A stretch of DNA of 29,656 nt from an uncultured Lachnospiraceae bacterium (GTDB lineage Bacteria; Bacillota; Clostridia; Lachnospirales; Lachnospiraceae), in the NCBI GenBank assembly GCA_910588405.1, contig CAJUPT010000006.1:69306-98961 (forward strand), written 5' to 3'. Position 1 is the first letter of the stretch. Each line of letters begins with the position of its first letter. This document shows, in pieces, positions 1-7,694 of this stretch. Below the pieces are notes generated by a model. The model had not been told where the DNA came from, did not search any database, and saw nothing but the letters and a program-made list of their open reading frames with translations. The position numbers were made by a program, and so were the translations under genes.

Positions 1-72
1 GCTGATGCGTCAGTAAATCCTCCCGGGGCTTGTACGGTCCGTTGCTGATTTGCAGTTCCGCAGCTCCCCCGC

Positions 73-1533
73 CTACCGTTTTCCCATCTCCATCGTGCCG
101 TCCACGATAGCGAAGCCGGCACATTCTACCAGATTTTCTCCGACCAGATCATAGGTCAGGATATTCAGTCCGTCATTGACCATGCTGTACGAGCTGTCAT
201 TCAAAAATACCTGGGGGACTGTCTGCTCCTGTTTTCCCTGTCCGCTCCGGACTGTCAGAACATCATACCTGCCCAGCTCCTGATGCCAGCAGTATTCGGC
301 AGCGTCACCGGAAGCAAACAGCACGTTTCCGTTTTGCACCGCCCAGACAGCGTCGCCGCTCACCTCATCCAGAGATATCCCATATCCGGCCAGCAAATCC
401 CGCACCTCATTGTAATTAGACATCGTTTTGTAATCGCTTTTGATAAAAAATACTGTCACATAATCCGGATTCCAAAGCTTTGCCAGATAGTCCGGCAGCT
501 CCGTTGTCTTTCTGATCCGGTCATTGTATACAAATCGGTCATAATATCGGGCCATGTCGTCATAAGACTGATACGTATCATCTCCTCTGTGGTCCGGCAG
601 CGCATACCTGGCTTTCAGATACTCTGCCAGATACCGTGTGAACTTTTCACTTCCCTGATAATTCATGTGACAGGTATCCATATAATCCACAGAGAAATCC
701 AGTCCCATCTCCTCCCATCGGGGATTAAAATTCACAAAGTCTACGCCCTCGCCATATTCTCCGGCAATTTCCTCCATCCGATTATAAAACCGGGTTTCCT
801 CCGGGTTCGGCACATAAGGTACCACCATCAGAAGAATCGGCACGCCAGCCTCCCGGGCCAGTTCGATCGTCCCGCGCAAATATCTTTCACTCCTTTCATC
901 CAGCTCTGCCGTCTCCGTAATCGTCTCCGTTCCCGGCTGAGGCTGGCTGTGAATACCTGTATGGAGATATTGCCCCTTCCATGAATTGGAGCGCATAAAA
1001 TCTGTGTCGGCATATTTCCTGAAATCACTCCGGGTCAGATCCCCATACCTGCCATGATAAGTGGGATATTCCAGCAGATAGCCCATCCGGTCGCTTTCCG
1101 GAGAACTGGCCTTCACGGCTTCGATTTTATCCCGGGAAAATTTCATCCCATAAGTATTTTTGATAATCCGGCTCTCATCCACATAGTCCCCGGACCGGCA
1201 AACCGTATAGCAGTCCAACACCAACACTGACGGCTTCTGGGTTTTGAGCGCCTCTTTCACATAATAATAGCTGTTCCAGACCGGCTGCTCGCTCCCGCCC
1301 AGGTCATACCCGGCAATGCCATACTCCTTCCAGAGCACGCTGGTATTCACATTGACATACATGTGACTGCTGCCAAAAAAAATCGCGTCCAGACTGTATT
1401 CTTTTTCCTCGTAAAATTGCTCCATCCCGTAGATACCGTCATTAAATTTAAAACGGAACACCTGATGAAACCGAAGCAGGAGGACAGACAGTATAAGGAA
1501 AAAAACAATAATTTTTACTGATTTTCTGATCAC
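73..1533 (-). CDS. SGNH/DHHW-like protein, partner of an MBOAT acyltransferase
   Basis: Seen: 486 residues from a GTG at 1531-1533, ten bases after an AGGAGG that lies at the end of the upstream MBOAT gene. An N-terminal membrane segment spans about residues 6-22. Block I of the SGNH fold is GSSH at residues 54-57, and the block V Asp/His pair is D286 and H289 in DTCHMN. The frame is open further upstream to 1656, but that part overlaps the MBOAT gene and lacks a better ribosome site. Known: SGNH proteins of the AlgX/DltD/PatB kind finish acyl transfer to an exported polysaccharide after an MBOAT protein has moved the acyl group across the membrane. Inferred: this is the extracytoplasmic, membrane-anchored half of such a pair. 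The polymer and the acyl group cannot be told. The C-terminal end could involve a frameshift (see findings). Confidence 0.8.
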   Translation of the reverse strand: MIRKSVKIIVFFLILSVLLLRFHQVFRFKFNDGIYGMEQFYEEKEYSLDAIFFGSSHMYVNVNTSVLWKEYGIAGYDLGGSEQPVWNSYYYVKEALKTQKPSVLVLDCYTVCRSGDYVDESRIIKNTYGMKFSRDKIEAVKASSPESDRMGYLLEYPTYHGRYGDLTRSDFRKYADTDFMRSNSWKGQYLHTGIHSQPQPGTETITETAELDERSERYLRGTIELAREAGVPILLMVVPYVPNPEETRFYNRMEEIAGEYGEGVDFVNFNPRWEEMGLDFSVDYMDTCHMNYQGSEKFTRYLAEYLKARYALPDHRGDDTYQSYDDMARYYDRFVYNDRIRKTTELPDYLAKLWNPDYVTVFFIKSDYKTMSNYNEVRDLLAGYGISLDEVSGDAVWAVQNGNVLFASGDAAEYCWHQELGRYDVLTVRSGQGKQEQTVPQVFLNDSSYSMVNDGLNILTYDLVGENLVECAGFAIVDGTMEMGKR

Positions 1534-1550
1534 CTTCGACGTGCCTCCTG

Positions 1551-3056
1551 TCAAAACTGAAAATAAATAAACGCTGCCGCAGAATATGCCGGACCATACA
1601 TTCCATAAATGATAATCCCAAACAGCAGAGCAAACAACGCAAGCCACCGAAACCACAGAACCTGCTCCCGCAAAACTAGGTCAATGGTTTTTCCCGTCTT
1701 ATATTTCACCCAGTCCACAATAAACAAAGTCAACAGCGAAATCGCCAGAATATGAACCTCCGTCACGTCTAACCCCAGCCGGTACAGCGACTGATCTGAC
1801 AATACCCAGAGATTCCACTTGGTCGTGATACGTCCCAGGATGCTGACTGCTTCCTTAAGACTTACTGCTCTGAAAAACACCCATGAGAAATTCACAAGTG
1901 CAAATGTCACAAGCACCTGCCCCAGCTTGTAGCTGAAACAGTCTCTGTTTACGCTGAATCGCTTCTCCATCTGCCTCTTAACCGGCTCAAGCCTGTCCCC
2001 GATTACCTGATAAACGCCATGGAGGCCGCCCCACACCACAAAGTTCCAGCTTGCCCCATGCCACAGGCCGCTGACCAGAAAGGTAATCATCAGATTCCCG
2101 TAATAACGCAGCTTCGAGCACCTGCTGCCGCCCAGCGGAATATAGAGATAATCCCGGAACCAGCTGCTCAAGGAAATATGCCATCTGCGCCAGAACTCTC
2201 TGATCGACCTGGCAAAATAGGGCGTGTTAAAATTCTCCATCAGCCGGATACCCATAATCCTGGCAGCCCCGACGGCTATCAGGGAATAGCTGGCAAAATC
2301 GCAATAGATCTGAAGGGCGAATAAAACCGTAGCCAAAATCAGCTCAATGCTTCCATAATGCCAGTACCCGTTATATGCCGTATTTACAAAAACGGCCGCC
2401 CGGTCAGCGATCACCATCTTCTGGAACAGCCCCCAGAGCATCAGCACCGCGCCGCCGGTAATCCGCTCATAATCCCACAGACGAATGTCCTCCACATGAT
2501 TCAGCTGGGCAATCAGATTCCCGGAACGCTCGATGGGGCCTGCCACCAGCTGGGGGAAAAAGGATACGAACAGAGCATAGCGGAACAAATTTTTTTCCGC
2601 CTCTACCGTTCCCCGGTAAACGTCGATGGTATAGCCAAGAGCCTGAAACGTATAGAAGGAAATGCCTACCGGAAGCAGAATGTCAAATTTCCTCTGAATC
2701 CGGGCGACGCCCAGAACTGACAGCATATGATTAAAATTATTCAAAATAAAATCCGAATATTTGAAAAATACCAATATCCCCAGATTCACCGCCAGACAAA
2801 CCGCTACCACCCACTTTTTATACGGAGAAGTCTTCGGGCGTGCCGGAGCCTTTTGTAATCGGGCCAGCAGCCGGCCGCTTGCATAGGTCGCCAGCGTGGA
2901 GCCGGCAATTAACAACGCATATTCCGGGTTCCAGCTCATATAAAAATAGTAACTGGAAAGAAGCAGCCAGAGATATCTGGCTCTTCGGGGAATCAGAAAA
3001 TAAACTCCCACCACGACCGGGAAAAAAATCATAAAATCAATTGAATTAAACAGCAT
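1551..3056 (-). CDS. MBOAT family membrane O-acyltransferase (AlgI/DltB-like)
   Basis: Seen: 501 residues, strongly hydrophobic with about ten membrane segments, starting at an ATG preceded by GAAGGGA. The MBOAT signature is clear: FWRRWHISLSSWFRDYLYIP at residues 288-307 with H293, followed by SGLWHGASWNF with the predicted catalytic H333. Length is usual for AlgI-type proteins (about 460-520). The gene ends 17 bases before the GTG of the SGNH partner, and its last codons overlap that gene's ribosome site, so the two are probably translationally coupled. Known: MBOAT proteins move an acyl group, usually acetyl, over the membrane for transfer to alginate, teichoic acid or other surface polymers. 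Inferred: surface glycan O-acylation. No dlt or alg genes are nearby, so neither of those symbols is justified. Confidence 0.92.
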   Translation of the reverse strand: MLFNSIDFMIFFPVVVGVYFLIPRRARYLWLLLSSYYFYMSWNPEYALLIAGSTLATYASGRLLARLQKAPARPKTSPYKKWVVAVCLAVNLGILVFFKYSDFILNNFNHMLSVLGVARIQRKFDILLPVGISFYTFQALGYTIDVYRGTVEAEKNLFRYALFVSFFPQLVAGPIERSGNLIAQLNHVEDIRLWDYERITGGAVLMLWGLFQKMVIADRAAVFVNTAYNGYWHYGSIELILATVLFALQIYCDFASYSLIAVGAARIMGIRLMENFNTPYFARSIREFWRRWHISLSSWFRDYLYIPLGGSRCSKLRYYGNLMITFLVSGLWHGASWNFVVWGGLHGVYQVIGDRLEPVKRQMEKRFSVNRDCFSYKLGQVLVTFALVNFSWVFFRAVSLKEAVSILGRITTKWNLWVLSDQSLYRLGLDVTEVHILAISLLTLFIVDWVKYKTGKTIDLVLREQVLWFRWLALFALLFGIIIYGMYGPAYSAAAFIYFQF

Positions 3057-3168
3057 ATTTGATTCCCTTCAAGACAGCTTTGCCGACCTGGCCTTTTGAG
3101 CCGCAAAACAGATTTCACACATTCATTAGTTTACTATATCCCGCCGGATTGCGCAAGTCCGGCGCATC

Positions 3169-3317
3169 ATCGATTGTTACTGTTCACTTCGTGACCAGCA
3201 ACACGCCTCACGATGCACAGAAATTATGCATTCTGCATAATTTCGCGCTTGCACAACTCGGGATTCCATGCATGAAACACCTCGCGGAATAGTGATGCCT
3301 GAACAGTAACCATCGAT
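3169..3317. repeat. MITE-like element with 18-bp terminal inverted repeats
   Basis: Left end ATCGATTGTTACTGTTCA at 3169-3186 and right end TGAACAGTAACCATCGAT at 3300-3317 are reverse complements with 17 of 18 matches. Inside lies a second perfect palindrome, AAATTATGCA-TTC-TGCATAATTT, at 3221-3243, and a small TCAC-TTC-GTGA stem at the left end. There is no coding capacity. The form fits a non-autonomous miniature element or a folded intergenic repeat family. Copy number cannot be judged from one window. Confidence 0.55.
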
Positions 3318-3349
3318 TCCCCCGATCCATAACAAGTTGTTTTGCCGGG

Positions 3350-3379
3350 TTGCGGACGTCGTCTGCGGTATGGTATACT
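3350..3379 (+). promoter_or_regulatory. Putative sigma-A promoter with extended -10 for the sirtuin operon
   Basis: TTGCGG at 3350-3355 and TATACT at 3374-3379 are separated by 18 bases, and the -10 is preceded by TGG, an extended -10 feature. It lies 30 bases before the sirtuin start codon. Predicted from consensus only. Confidence 0.5.
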
Positions 3380-3409
3380 AAACTAAAAAATCGTCAGAGG
3401 GGGATTCTC

Positions 3410-4132
3410 ATGTCCGACACAGCATTAGCCACATTAAAACAATGGGTAGAGGAAAGCCATAATATCGTATTTTTCGGCGGCGCCGGCGTATCCACGGAAA
3501 GCGGGATTCCGGACTTCCGCAGCGAGGACGGCCTGTACCGGCAGAAATATAAATATCCGCCGGAGCAGATGTTAAGCCACAGTTTTTTCCTGTCTCATAC
3601 AGAGGAATTTTTTGAATATTACAAAAACCAGATGCTTGTGCTGGATGTAAAGCCCAACAACGCCCATCTGGCTCTGGCAAAGCTTGAGCGGGAGGGAAAG
3701 CTTGCGGCCGTCGTCACCCAGAATATCGACGGTCTGCACCAGGCCGGCGGCTCTGAAAATGTGCTGGAGCTCCATGGCAGCATCCACAGGAATTACTGCA
3801 TGAAATGCCACAAGTTCTATGACGGCGCTTTTGTAAAAGCCCAGCCCGACATTCCCCGCTGCAGCTGCGGCGGTATCATCAAGCCCGATGTGGTTTTATA
3901 TGAGGAAGCCTTGGACCAGGATACGATGAACCGCTCCGTGCGGGCCATCAGCCAGGCTGATCTGTTGATTATTGGCGGCACTTCCCTGGTGGTCTATCCC
4001 GCTGCCGGACTGGTACGGTATTACCGGGGTAAACGACTGGTGCTGATCAATAAAGGAAGCACCTCCATGGACCAAAATGCGGATTTGGTGATCAGCCTGC
4101 CCATCGGCCAGGCGCTGGAAATGTTTTTATAG
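3410..4132 (+). CDS. NAD-dependent protein deacylase, SIR2 family
   Basis: Seen: 240 residues from an ATG six bases after AGAGGGGG. All sirtuin motifs are present: the NAD site GAGVSTESGIPDFR (24-37), TQNIDGLH (103-110), catalytic H122 in the HG pair, a structural zinc site of C130, C133, C151 and C153, and GTSL in the second NAD-binding half. The last two cysteines are spaced CxC. Known: sirtuins remove acetyl or longer acyl groups from lysine using NAD and release nicotinamide. Class and acyl preference cannot be set from sequence alone; this is the bacterial CobB/NpdA type. The DUF951 gene follows after ten bases, so the two are probably co-transcribed. Confidence 0.95.
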   Translation: MSDTALATLKQWVEESHNIVFFGGAGVSTESGIPDFRSEDGLYRQKYKYPPEQMLSHSFFLSHTEEFFEYYKNQMLVLDVKPNNAHLALAKLEREGKLAAVVTQNIDGLHQAGGSENVLELHGSIHRNYCMKCHKFYDGAFVKAQPDIPRCSCGGIIKPDVVLYEEALDQDTMNRSVRAISQADLLIIGGTSLVVYPAAGLVRYYRGKRLVLINKGSTSMDQNADLVISLPIGQALEMFL

Positions 4133-4142
4133 GAGCTTTTAC

Positions 4143-4331
4143 ATGGAATTTCAAATCGGCGATATTGTCAAATTAAAAAAGCCCCATCCCTGCGGCAGCC
4201 ATGAATGGGAAATTCTCCGGGTAGGCATCGATTTCAGGCTGAAATGCATGGGCTGCGGGCATCTGATTATGGTTCCCAGGAAGACCGTGGAAAAAAATGC
4301 GAGAGGTGTACGCAGGGCAGAAGGACAGTAA
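4143..4331 (+). CDS. DUF951 family small zinc-ribbon-like protein
   Basis: Seen: 62 residues, ATG eight bases after AGGAG. It carries the family pattern: IGDIVKLKKPHPCGSHEWEI near the N-terminus and LKCMGCGH near residues 33-40, so three cysteines may bind a metal. Known: DUF951 proteins are short, widespread in Firmicutes and have no settled function; some are found near the genes of the chromosome-partition or translation machinery. Here the gene sits directly behind a sirtuin. The last 12 residues are basic and probably disordered. Confidence 0.9.
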   Translation: MEFQIGDIVKLKKPHPCGSHEWEILRVGIDFRLKCMGCGHLIMVPRKTVEKNARGVRRAEGQ

Positions 4332-4396
4332 CGCCCATACGGCTTTTAGCGGCTCCGCCATAAATCCGGCAAAACGCGTCATCCCGAAGCATAGTC

Positions 4397-4425
4397 TTGG
4401 ATACTGGCACATTCTGCGGTATACT
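4397..4425 (+). promoter_or_regulatory. Putative sigma-A promoter for the M20 amidohydrolase gene
   Basis: TTGGAT at 4397-4402 and TATACT at 4420-4425 are separated by 17 bases; the start codon is 22 bases downstream of the -10. The -10 and the bases before it (TGCGGTATACT) closely resemble the region before the sirtuin gene. Confidence 0.5.
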
Positions 4426-4447
4426 TCGTAATGAAAGGAAAACTCCC

Positions 4448-5680
4448 ATGCCACCATTTACCGCCTATCCCGAAAGCGTTTTGAGTGAACTGCAGGAAAA
4501 ATTCCCTCAACTGGACCTAAACAAACTTCACGAAAAAATGACTGTGTACAGAAGGCATTTTCACCGTTATCCTGAGATCAGTTTAAAGGAATTTGAGACC
4601 TGCCAATACATCGAAACAATATTAAGCCAGGCCGGATATCAGCCGGCCCGGGTGACTGAAACCGGACTATGCGCCCTGCTGTGGAAGGGTGAGGAGTATC
4701 CCACCATTGCCATCCGGGCGGAGATGGACGCCCTGCCTGTCACAGAGGATACCGGCCTGTCCTTCGCTTCCGCCCGTCCGGGCGTGATGCATGCCTGCGG
4801 TCATGACGGGATTCTGGCCGTGGCGCTGGCACTGGCAGAGCTTGTGACAGAACCGGACCACAGAGAACAGCTTAAATATAATATCAAATTCATTTTTCAG
4901 CCCGCCGAGGAGTCGGGAAACGGCACAAAACTGATGATGGACGCCGGTGTGCTGGAACAGCCCCATGTGGATGAGATGATTATTTTCCATTTTGTCACCG
5001 ACCACAGGCCGGGCATCGACATTCAGGAACGGGTGGCCTCGGCCACACTGGGCAAGGTGGAGATTGAAGTCCGGGGCCTTTCCACCCACTGGGCCGCCTA
5101 TGAAACCGGAATCGACGCCATCCATGCCGCCGCGCTGGCGGTGGAGTGCGTCACGGACATCAACCGCTATTACCCGCTGGCCCGCCCCTTCGCCTTAGGG
5201 ATCGGAACCATCCAGGGCGGCACAGGCAGAAATATCGTAGCGGATTCCGTCCGTCTTTCCGGGACGCTGCGCACCCCGGATCTCAGGGAATATCAGGAGA
5301 TCGGCCGACTTTTACAAAAACGGCTCGCGGACATCGAGAAAACGACCGGCGCCCAGATCCGACTGTCTCTGTCTGACCAGCCTACGCCTTCAATTGTCAA
5401 TGACGGCGTGCTGGTGGACAAAGCGCTGCAGGCCGGGGCTTATGTGTTCGGCCCCGAGCACAGCACCCTGTCCCACGAACTGTTTCTGTCGGGGGATAAC
5501 GCGGCGCTGTTTTTCCAGCAAACCAAAGGCGTATTTATCATATTCATGGCGCCGAACCGGGATGGGAGCCAGTTTCCTTTCCACAGCTCCCGGTTTGATT
5601 TCGGAGAAGATGTTTTTCCCTTTGCTTTGTGTACGCTGTACCGGTATCTGACTATGGGACAGGAAGAAACGTTACAGTAA
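4448..5680 (+). CDS. M20 family metallo-amidohydrolase (M20D type)
   Basis: Seen: 410 residues, ATG at 4448 preceded by GAAAGGA. The frame is open to 4397, but that upstream part covers the promoter and lacks a ribosome site. Motifs: RRHFHRYPEISLKEFET at about 35-51, the metal site MHACGHD with H115, C117 and H119, and PAEESGNGTKLM holding the catalytic glutamate pair. A dimerisation domain lies in the middle third. Known: M20D enzymes remove acyl or aminoacyl groups from amino acids or dipeptides (hippurate, N-acetylamino acids, indole-acetyl-amino acids, p-aminobenzoyl-glutamate). The substrate here cannot be told. No transporter or amino-acid pathway gene is adjacent. An N-acyl amino acid amidohydrolase is the safest reading. 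Confidence 0.9.
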   Translation: MPPFTAYPESVLSELQEKFPQLDLNKLHEKMTVYRRHFHRYPEISLKEFETCQYIETILSQAGYQPARVTETGLCALLWKGEEYPTIAIRAEMDALPVTEDTGLSFASARPGVMHACGHDGILAVALALAELVTEPDHREQLKYNIKFIFQPAEESGNGTKLMMDAGVLEQPHVDEMIIFHFVTDHRPGIDIQERVASATLGKVEIEVRGLSTHWAAYETGIDAIHAAALAVECVTDINRYYPLARPFALGIGTIQGGTGRNIVADSVRLSGTLRTPDLREYQEIGRLLQKRLADIEKTTGAQIRLSLSDQPTPSIVNDGVLVDKALQAGAYVFGPEHSTLSHELFLSGDNAALFFQQTKGVFIIFMAPNRDGSQFPFHSSRFDFGEDVFPFALCTLYRYLTMGQEETLQ

Positions 5681-5739
5681 AAATCCGGCAAAATACGCCG
5701 CGCTGATACCAAACAAAAGAACCAGGAGAATAATAACCC

Positions 5740-6969
5740 ATGAAACAGACAAGAAATTACCCCAAGGCCATCATAACAAAAAAAGCGGAACGTTCCGTAG
5801 AGCAGGGCCATCCCTGGATCTATGACACGGAAATCCTTTCCCTAGAAGAGGGGTGGGAAAACGGCGGGCTTGTGGATGCCGTCAGCGAGAAGGGCAAATA
5901 TCTAGGCACCGGCCTGATCAGCCGGCATTCCAAAATCCGGCTGCGCCTGATCTCCCGGAATGCCAACGACAGATTTGACGCCCCTTTCTTTGGGCGGAGA
6001 ATCCGTTACGCCTGGGAGTACCGGAAAACCGTGATGGGGAAGGATGTAGGCTGCTGCCGTCTGATTTTCGGAGAAGCCGACCAGTTTCCCGGCCTGACCG
6101 TAGACCGGTTTAACGATATCCTGGTGACACAAACCTTATCTGTGGGCATGGAGCGGCTAAAGGATACCGTTTTCCCCCTCCTTTATCAGGTGCTGACGGA
6201 GGACGGGCAGAACATCCGGGGAATCTATGAGCGAAATGATGTGTCGATCCGTGAATTAGAAGGCATGGGGCAGAACCAGGGCTGGTATCCCCTTCACGGC
6301 ATTCCCTGCCCTGACGCCACGGTAACGGAAATCGAGGAGAACAAAATCCGCTATCTGGTGGATTTTGAAAACGGGCAGAAGACAGGATTCTTTCTGGATC
6401 AGAAATACAACCGGCTGGCTGTGGCAAAGCTGGCGAAAGGCAAGCGGGTGCTGGACTGCTTTACCCATACCGGCTCCTTTGCCCTGAATGCGGCTATGGG
6501 CGGCGCCGCACATGTATGCGCGGTGGACATCTCCCAGGCCGCCGTGGACATGGCCGAGGAAAACGCCAGACGAAATGGCCTTACGGACCGTATGGTGTTC
6601 CGGAAGGCCAATGTATTTGACCTGCTTCCGGCGCTGGAGGAGGAAAAGCAGGAAAAATTTGACTTTATTATTCTCGACCCGCCCGCCTTCACCAAATCCC
6701 GGAAAACGGTGCACAACGCCTCCAAAGGCTACAAGGAAATCAACCTGCGGGCCATGAAGCTTCTGCCCCGGGGCGGCTACCTGGCCACCTGCTCCTGCTC
6801 CCACTTTATGCCTGACGAGCTGTTTACCAGAATGCTCCGCTCGGCTGCCCGGGACGCAGGCGTAGAATTGCGGCAGATAGAAGCCAGACAGCAGGCCCCC
6901 GACCATCCGATTTTGTGGAATGTGCCGGAGACGGATTATCTGAAATTTTATATTTTTCAGGTGGTGTGA
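5740..6969 (+). CDS. rlmI: 23S rRNA (cytosine-5) methyltransferase, RlmI family
   Basis: Seen: 409 residues, ATG after AGGAG. Domains in order: an N-terminal PUA RNA-binding domain (about 1-75), a linker with FFLDQKYNR near 217-225, then a Rossmann SAM-methyltransferase with motif I VLDCFTHTGSFAL, the acidic VDIS motif, motif IV IILDPPAFTKS with D313-P-P, and the C351-S-C353 motif near the C-terminus. Known: RlmI makes m5C1962 in E. coli 23S rRNA; clostridial relatives may have another target, so the symbol is family-level. The last eight codons and the stop form the 27-bp attL of the integrated element. The repeat restores the natural end (FYIFQVV), so the gene is intact after integration. 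Confidence 0.92.
   Translation: MKQTRNYPKAIITKKAERSVEQGHPWIYDTEILSLEEGWENGGLVDAVSEKGKYLGTGLISRHSKIRLRLISRNANDRFDAPFFGRRIRYAWEYRKTVMGKDVGCCRLIFGEADQFPGLTVDRFNDILVTQTLSVGMERLKDTVFPLLYQVLTEDGQNIRGIYERNDVSIRELEGMGQNQGWYPLHGIPCPDATVTEIEENKIRYLVDFENGQKTGFFLDQKYNRLAVAKLAKGKRVLDCFTHTGSFALNAAMGGAAHVCAVDISQAAVDMAEENARRNGLTDRMVFRKANVFDLLPALEEEKQEKFDFIILDPPAFTKSRKTVHNASKGYKEINLRAMKLLPRGGYLATCSCSHFMPDELFTRMLRSAARDAGVELRQIEARQQAPDHPILWNVPETDYLKFYIFQVV
6943..6969. repeat. attL: 27-bp direct repeat at the 3' end of rlmI
   Basis: Positions 6943-6969 are identical, base for base, to 15256-15282. The repeat starts AAATTTTATA and ends GGTGGTGTGA. It covers exactly the codons for K-F-Y-I-F-Q-V-V and the stop of the rlmI-like gene. 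A protein-gene 3' end used as a tyrosine recombinase target is a normal solution for clostridial elements, although tRNA genes are more often used. Confidence 0.9.
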
Positions 6970-7060
6970 AAGGAAAAAAGGCAGAGGAAATTCCGAAAAA
7001 GCGCATAAATACAGGGGATTTCCATCACCTAGGTAAAAGGATTGGAACCCCCCTGTTATG

Positions 7061-7082
7061 TTTTGACACCATTTTGACACCA
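7061..7082. repeat. Tandem 11-bp repeat, possible integrase arm site (left)
   Basis: TTTTGACACCA occurs twice head-to-tail at 7061-7071 and 7072-7082, just inside attL. The same motif occurs twice just inside attR (15143-15162). Paired arm-type sites near both ends are usual for tyrosine integrases with an N-terminal DNA-binding domain, so a binding role is likely but inferred. The left copies end just before the stop codon of the integrase remnant. Confidence 0.5.
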
Positions 7083-7085
7083 CTT

Positions 7086-7498
7086 TTAAATAATTCCCTG
7101 CAGCTTTTTCATTTCTGCCGCTTTGGTATCCGGAAGGACGTGGCTGTATAAGTCTGCCGTCATAGAAAGGCTGCTATGTCCCAAAATAGTTTGCATAACT
7201 TTCAATGGCATTCCTGCTTCAAGCCCCCTGGTTGCGAAAGTATGCCTGAAAGTATGCGGCGTAATATGCTCAAATTCTATTCCTGACTGATTAATGCGTT
7301 CAACAATCTGATTGATATCTATCCGGACGTTTGTATCACAAAGGCTGCTCCCCAAAGCATTGAATAAAACCAGGTTCTCCAAACCTTTTCTCTCATATAT
7401 TGCGATACAGTCTCAGGGTCTGTGACTTGCATTGCAACGATTTATATTCATCAATCCATGTCTCAAACCATTCATTCACCCTGACTTCCTTTGGCCTG
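7086..7498 (-). pseudogene. Tyrosine recombinase/integrase remnant (internal deletion and frameshift)
   Basis: Seen: the C-terminal catalytic half is readable from about 7392 to 7086, with HTFRHTFATR, LGHSS and the nucleophile tyrosine in TADLYSHV. Only the first catalytic arginine is missing. Directly upstream, in another frame that ends at a TGA (7393-7395), is a core-binding-domain piece reading VNEWFETWIDEYKS and ending TLRLYRNI. In an intact integrase these parts are separated by over 100 residues, and a DNA-binding domain precedes them. The arrangement is therefore a deletion fusion with a frame change. The remnant sits next to attL in the normal integrase position. It cannot make an active enzyme. 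Confidence 0.85.
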
Positions 7499-7598
7499 CA
7501 ATAAAGGCATGCTTCATCTGGTATTCCGCCATCCAAACACCACCCTCCATAATGTGGGACGGCAGCAGGCCATTATGACCGCCGCCTATCCCCGGTTA

Positions 7599-7694
7599 CT
7601 ATGCCAGATAGGATTTTATCAACTGGTATATACAAAACAGCTGCTTTTTATCTGCCCTGCCCAGCATACTTATAATCGCTTTTCTATAATCCAT
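7599..7694 (-). CDS. 31-residue small protein, last gene of the leftward operon
   Basis: Seen: the ORF reads MDYRKAIISMLGRADKKQLF and continues to residue 31 with a helical Cys/Tyr-containing tail ending SYLA. Its ATG overlaps the end of the preceding gene (stop at 7684-7686), and GGGGCAGGGTGGA precedes it. The pattern of charged helix, R-A-D-x-x-Q-L and a hydrophobic C-terminus resembles tiny conserved ORFs seen in clostridial mobile elements, as I remember them. No function is known to me. It is too short for standard gene calling and could be missed. Confidence 0.5.
   Translation of the reverse strand: MDYRKAIISMLGRADKKQLFCIYQLIKSYLA

Larger units (their letters stand above)
3057..3409. 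other. Gene-free gap between divergent operons
   Basis: This 353-base gap separates the leftward MBOAT operon from the rightward sirtuin operon. No open frame in it has a convincing ribosome site. It holds an inverted-repeat-bounded element at 3169-3317 and a promoter-like pair at 3350-3379 for the sirtuin gene; I see no equally good promoter for the MBOAT side. Confidence 0.6.

Noticed and set aside
283..984. Long plus-strand open frame opposite the SGNH gene
   Set aside because: It is a shadow of the minus-strand coding gene, without ribosome site or protein-like composition.
6256..7083. Long minus-strand frame opposite rlmI
   Set aside because: Antisense shadow of a well-supported methyltransferase gene; composition is not protein-like.
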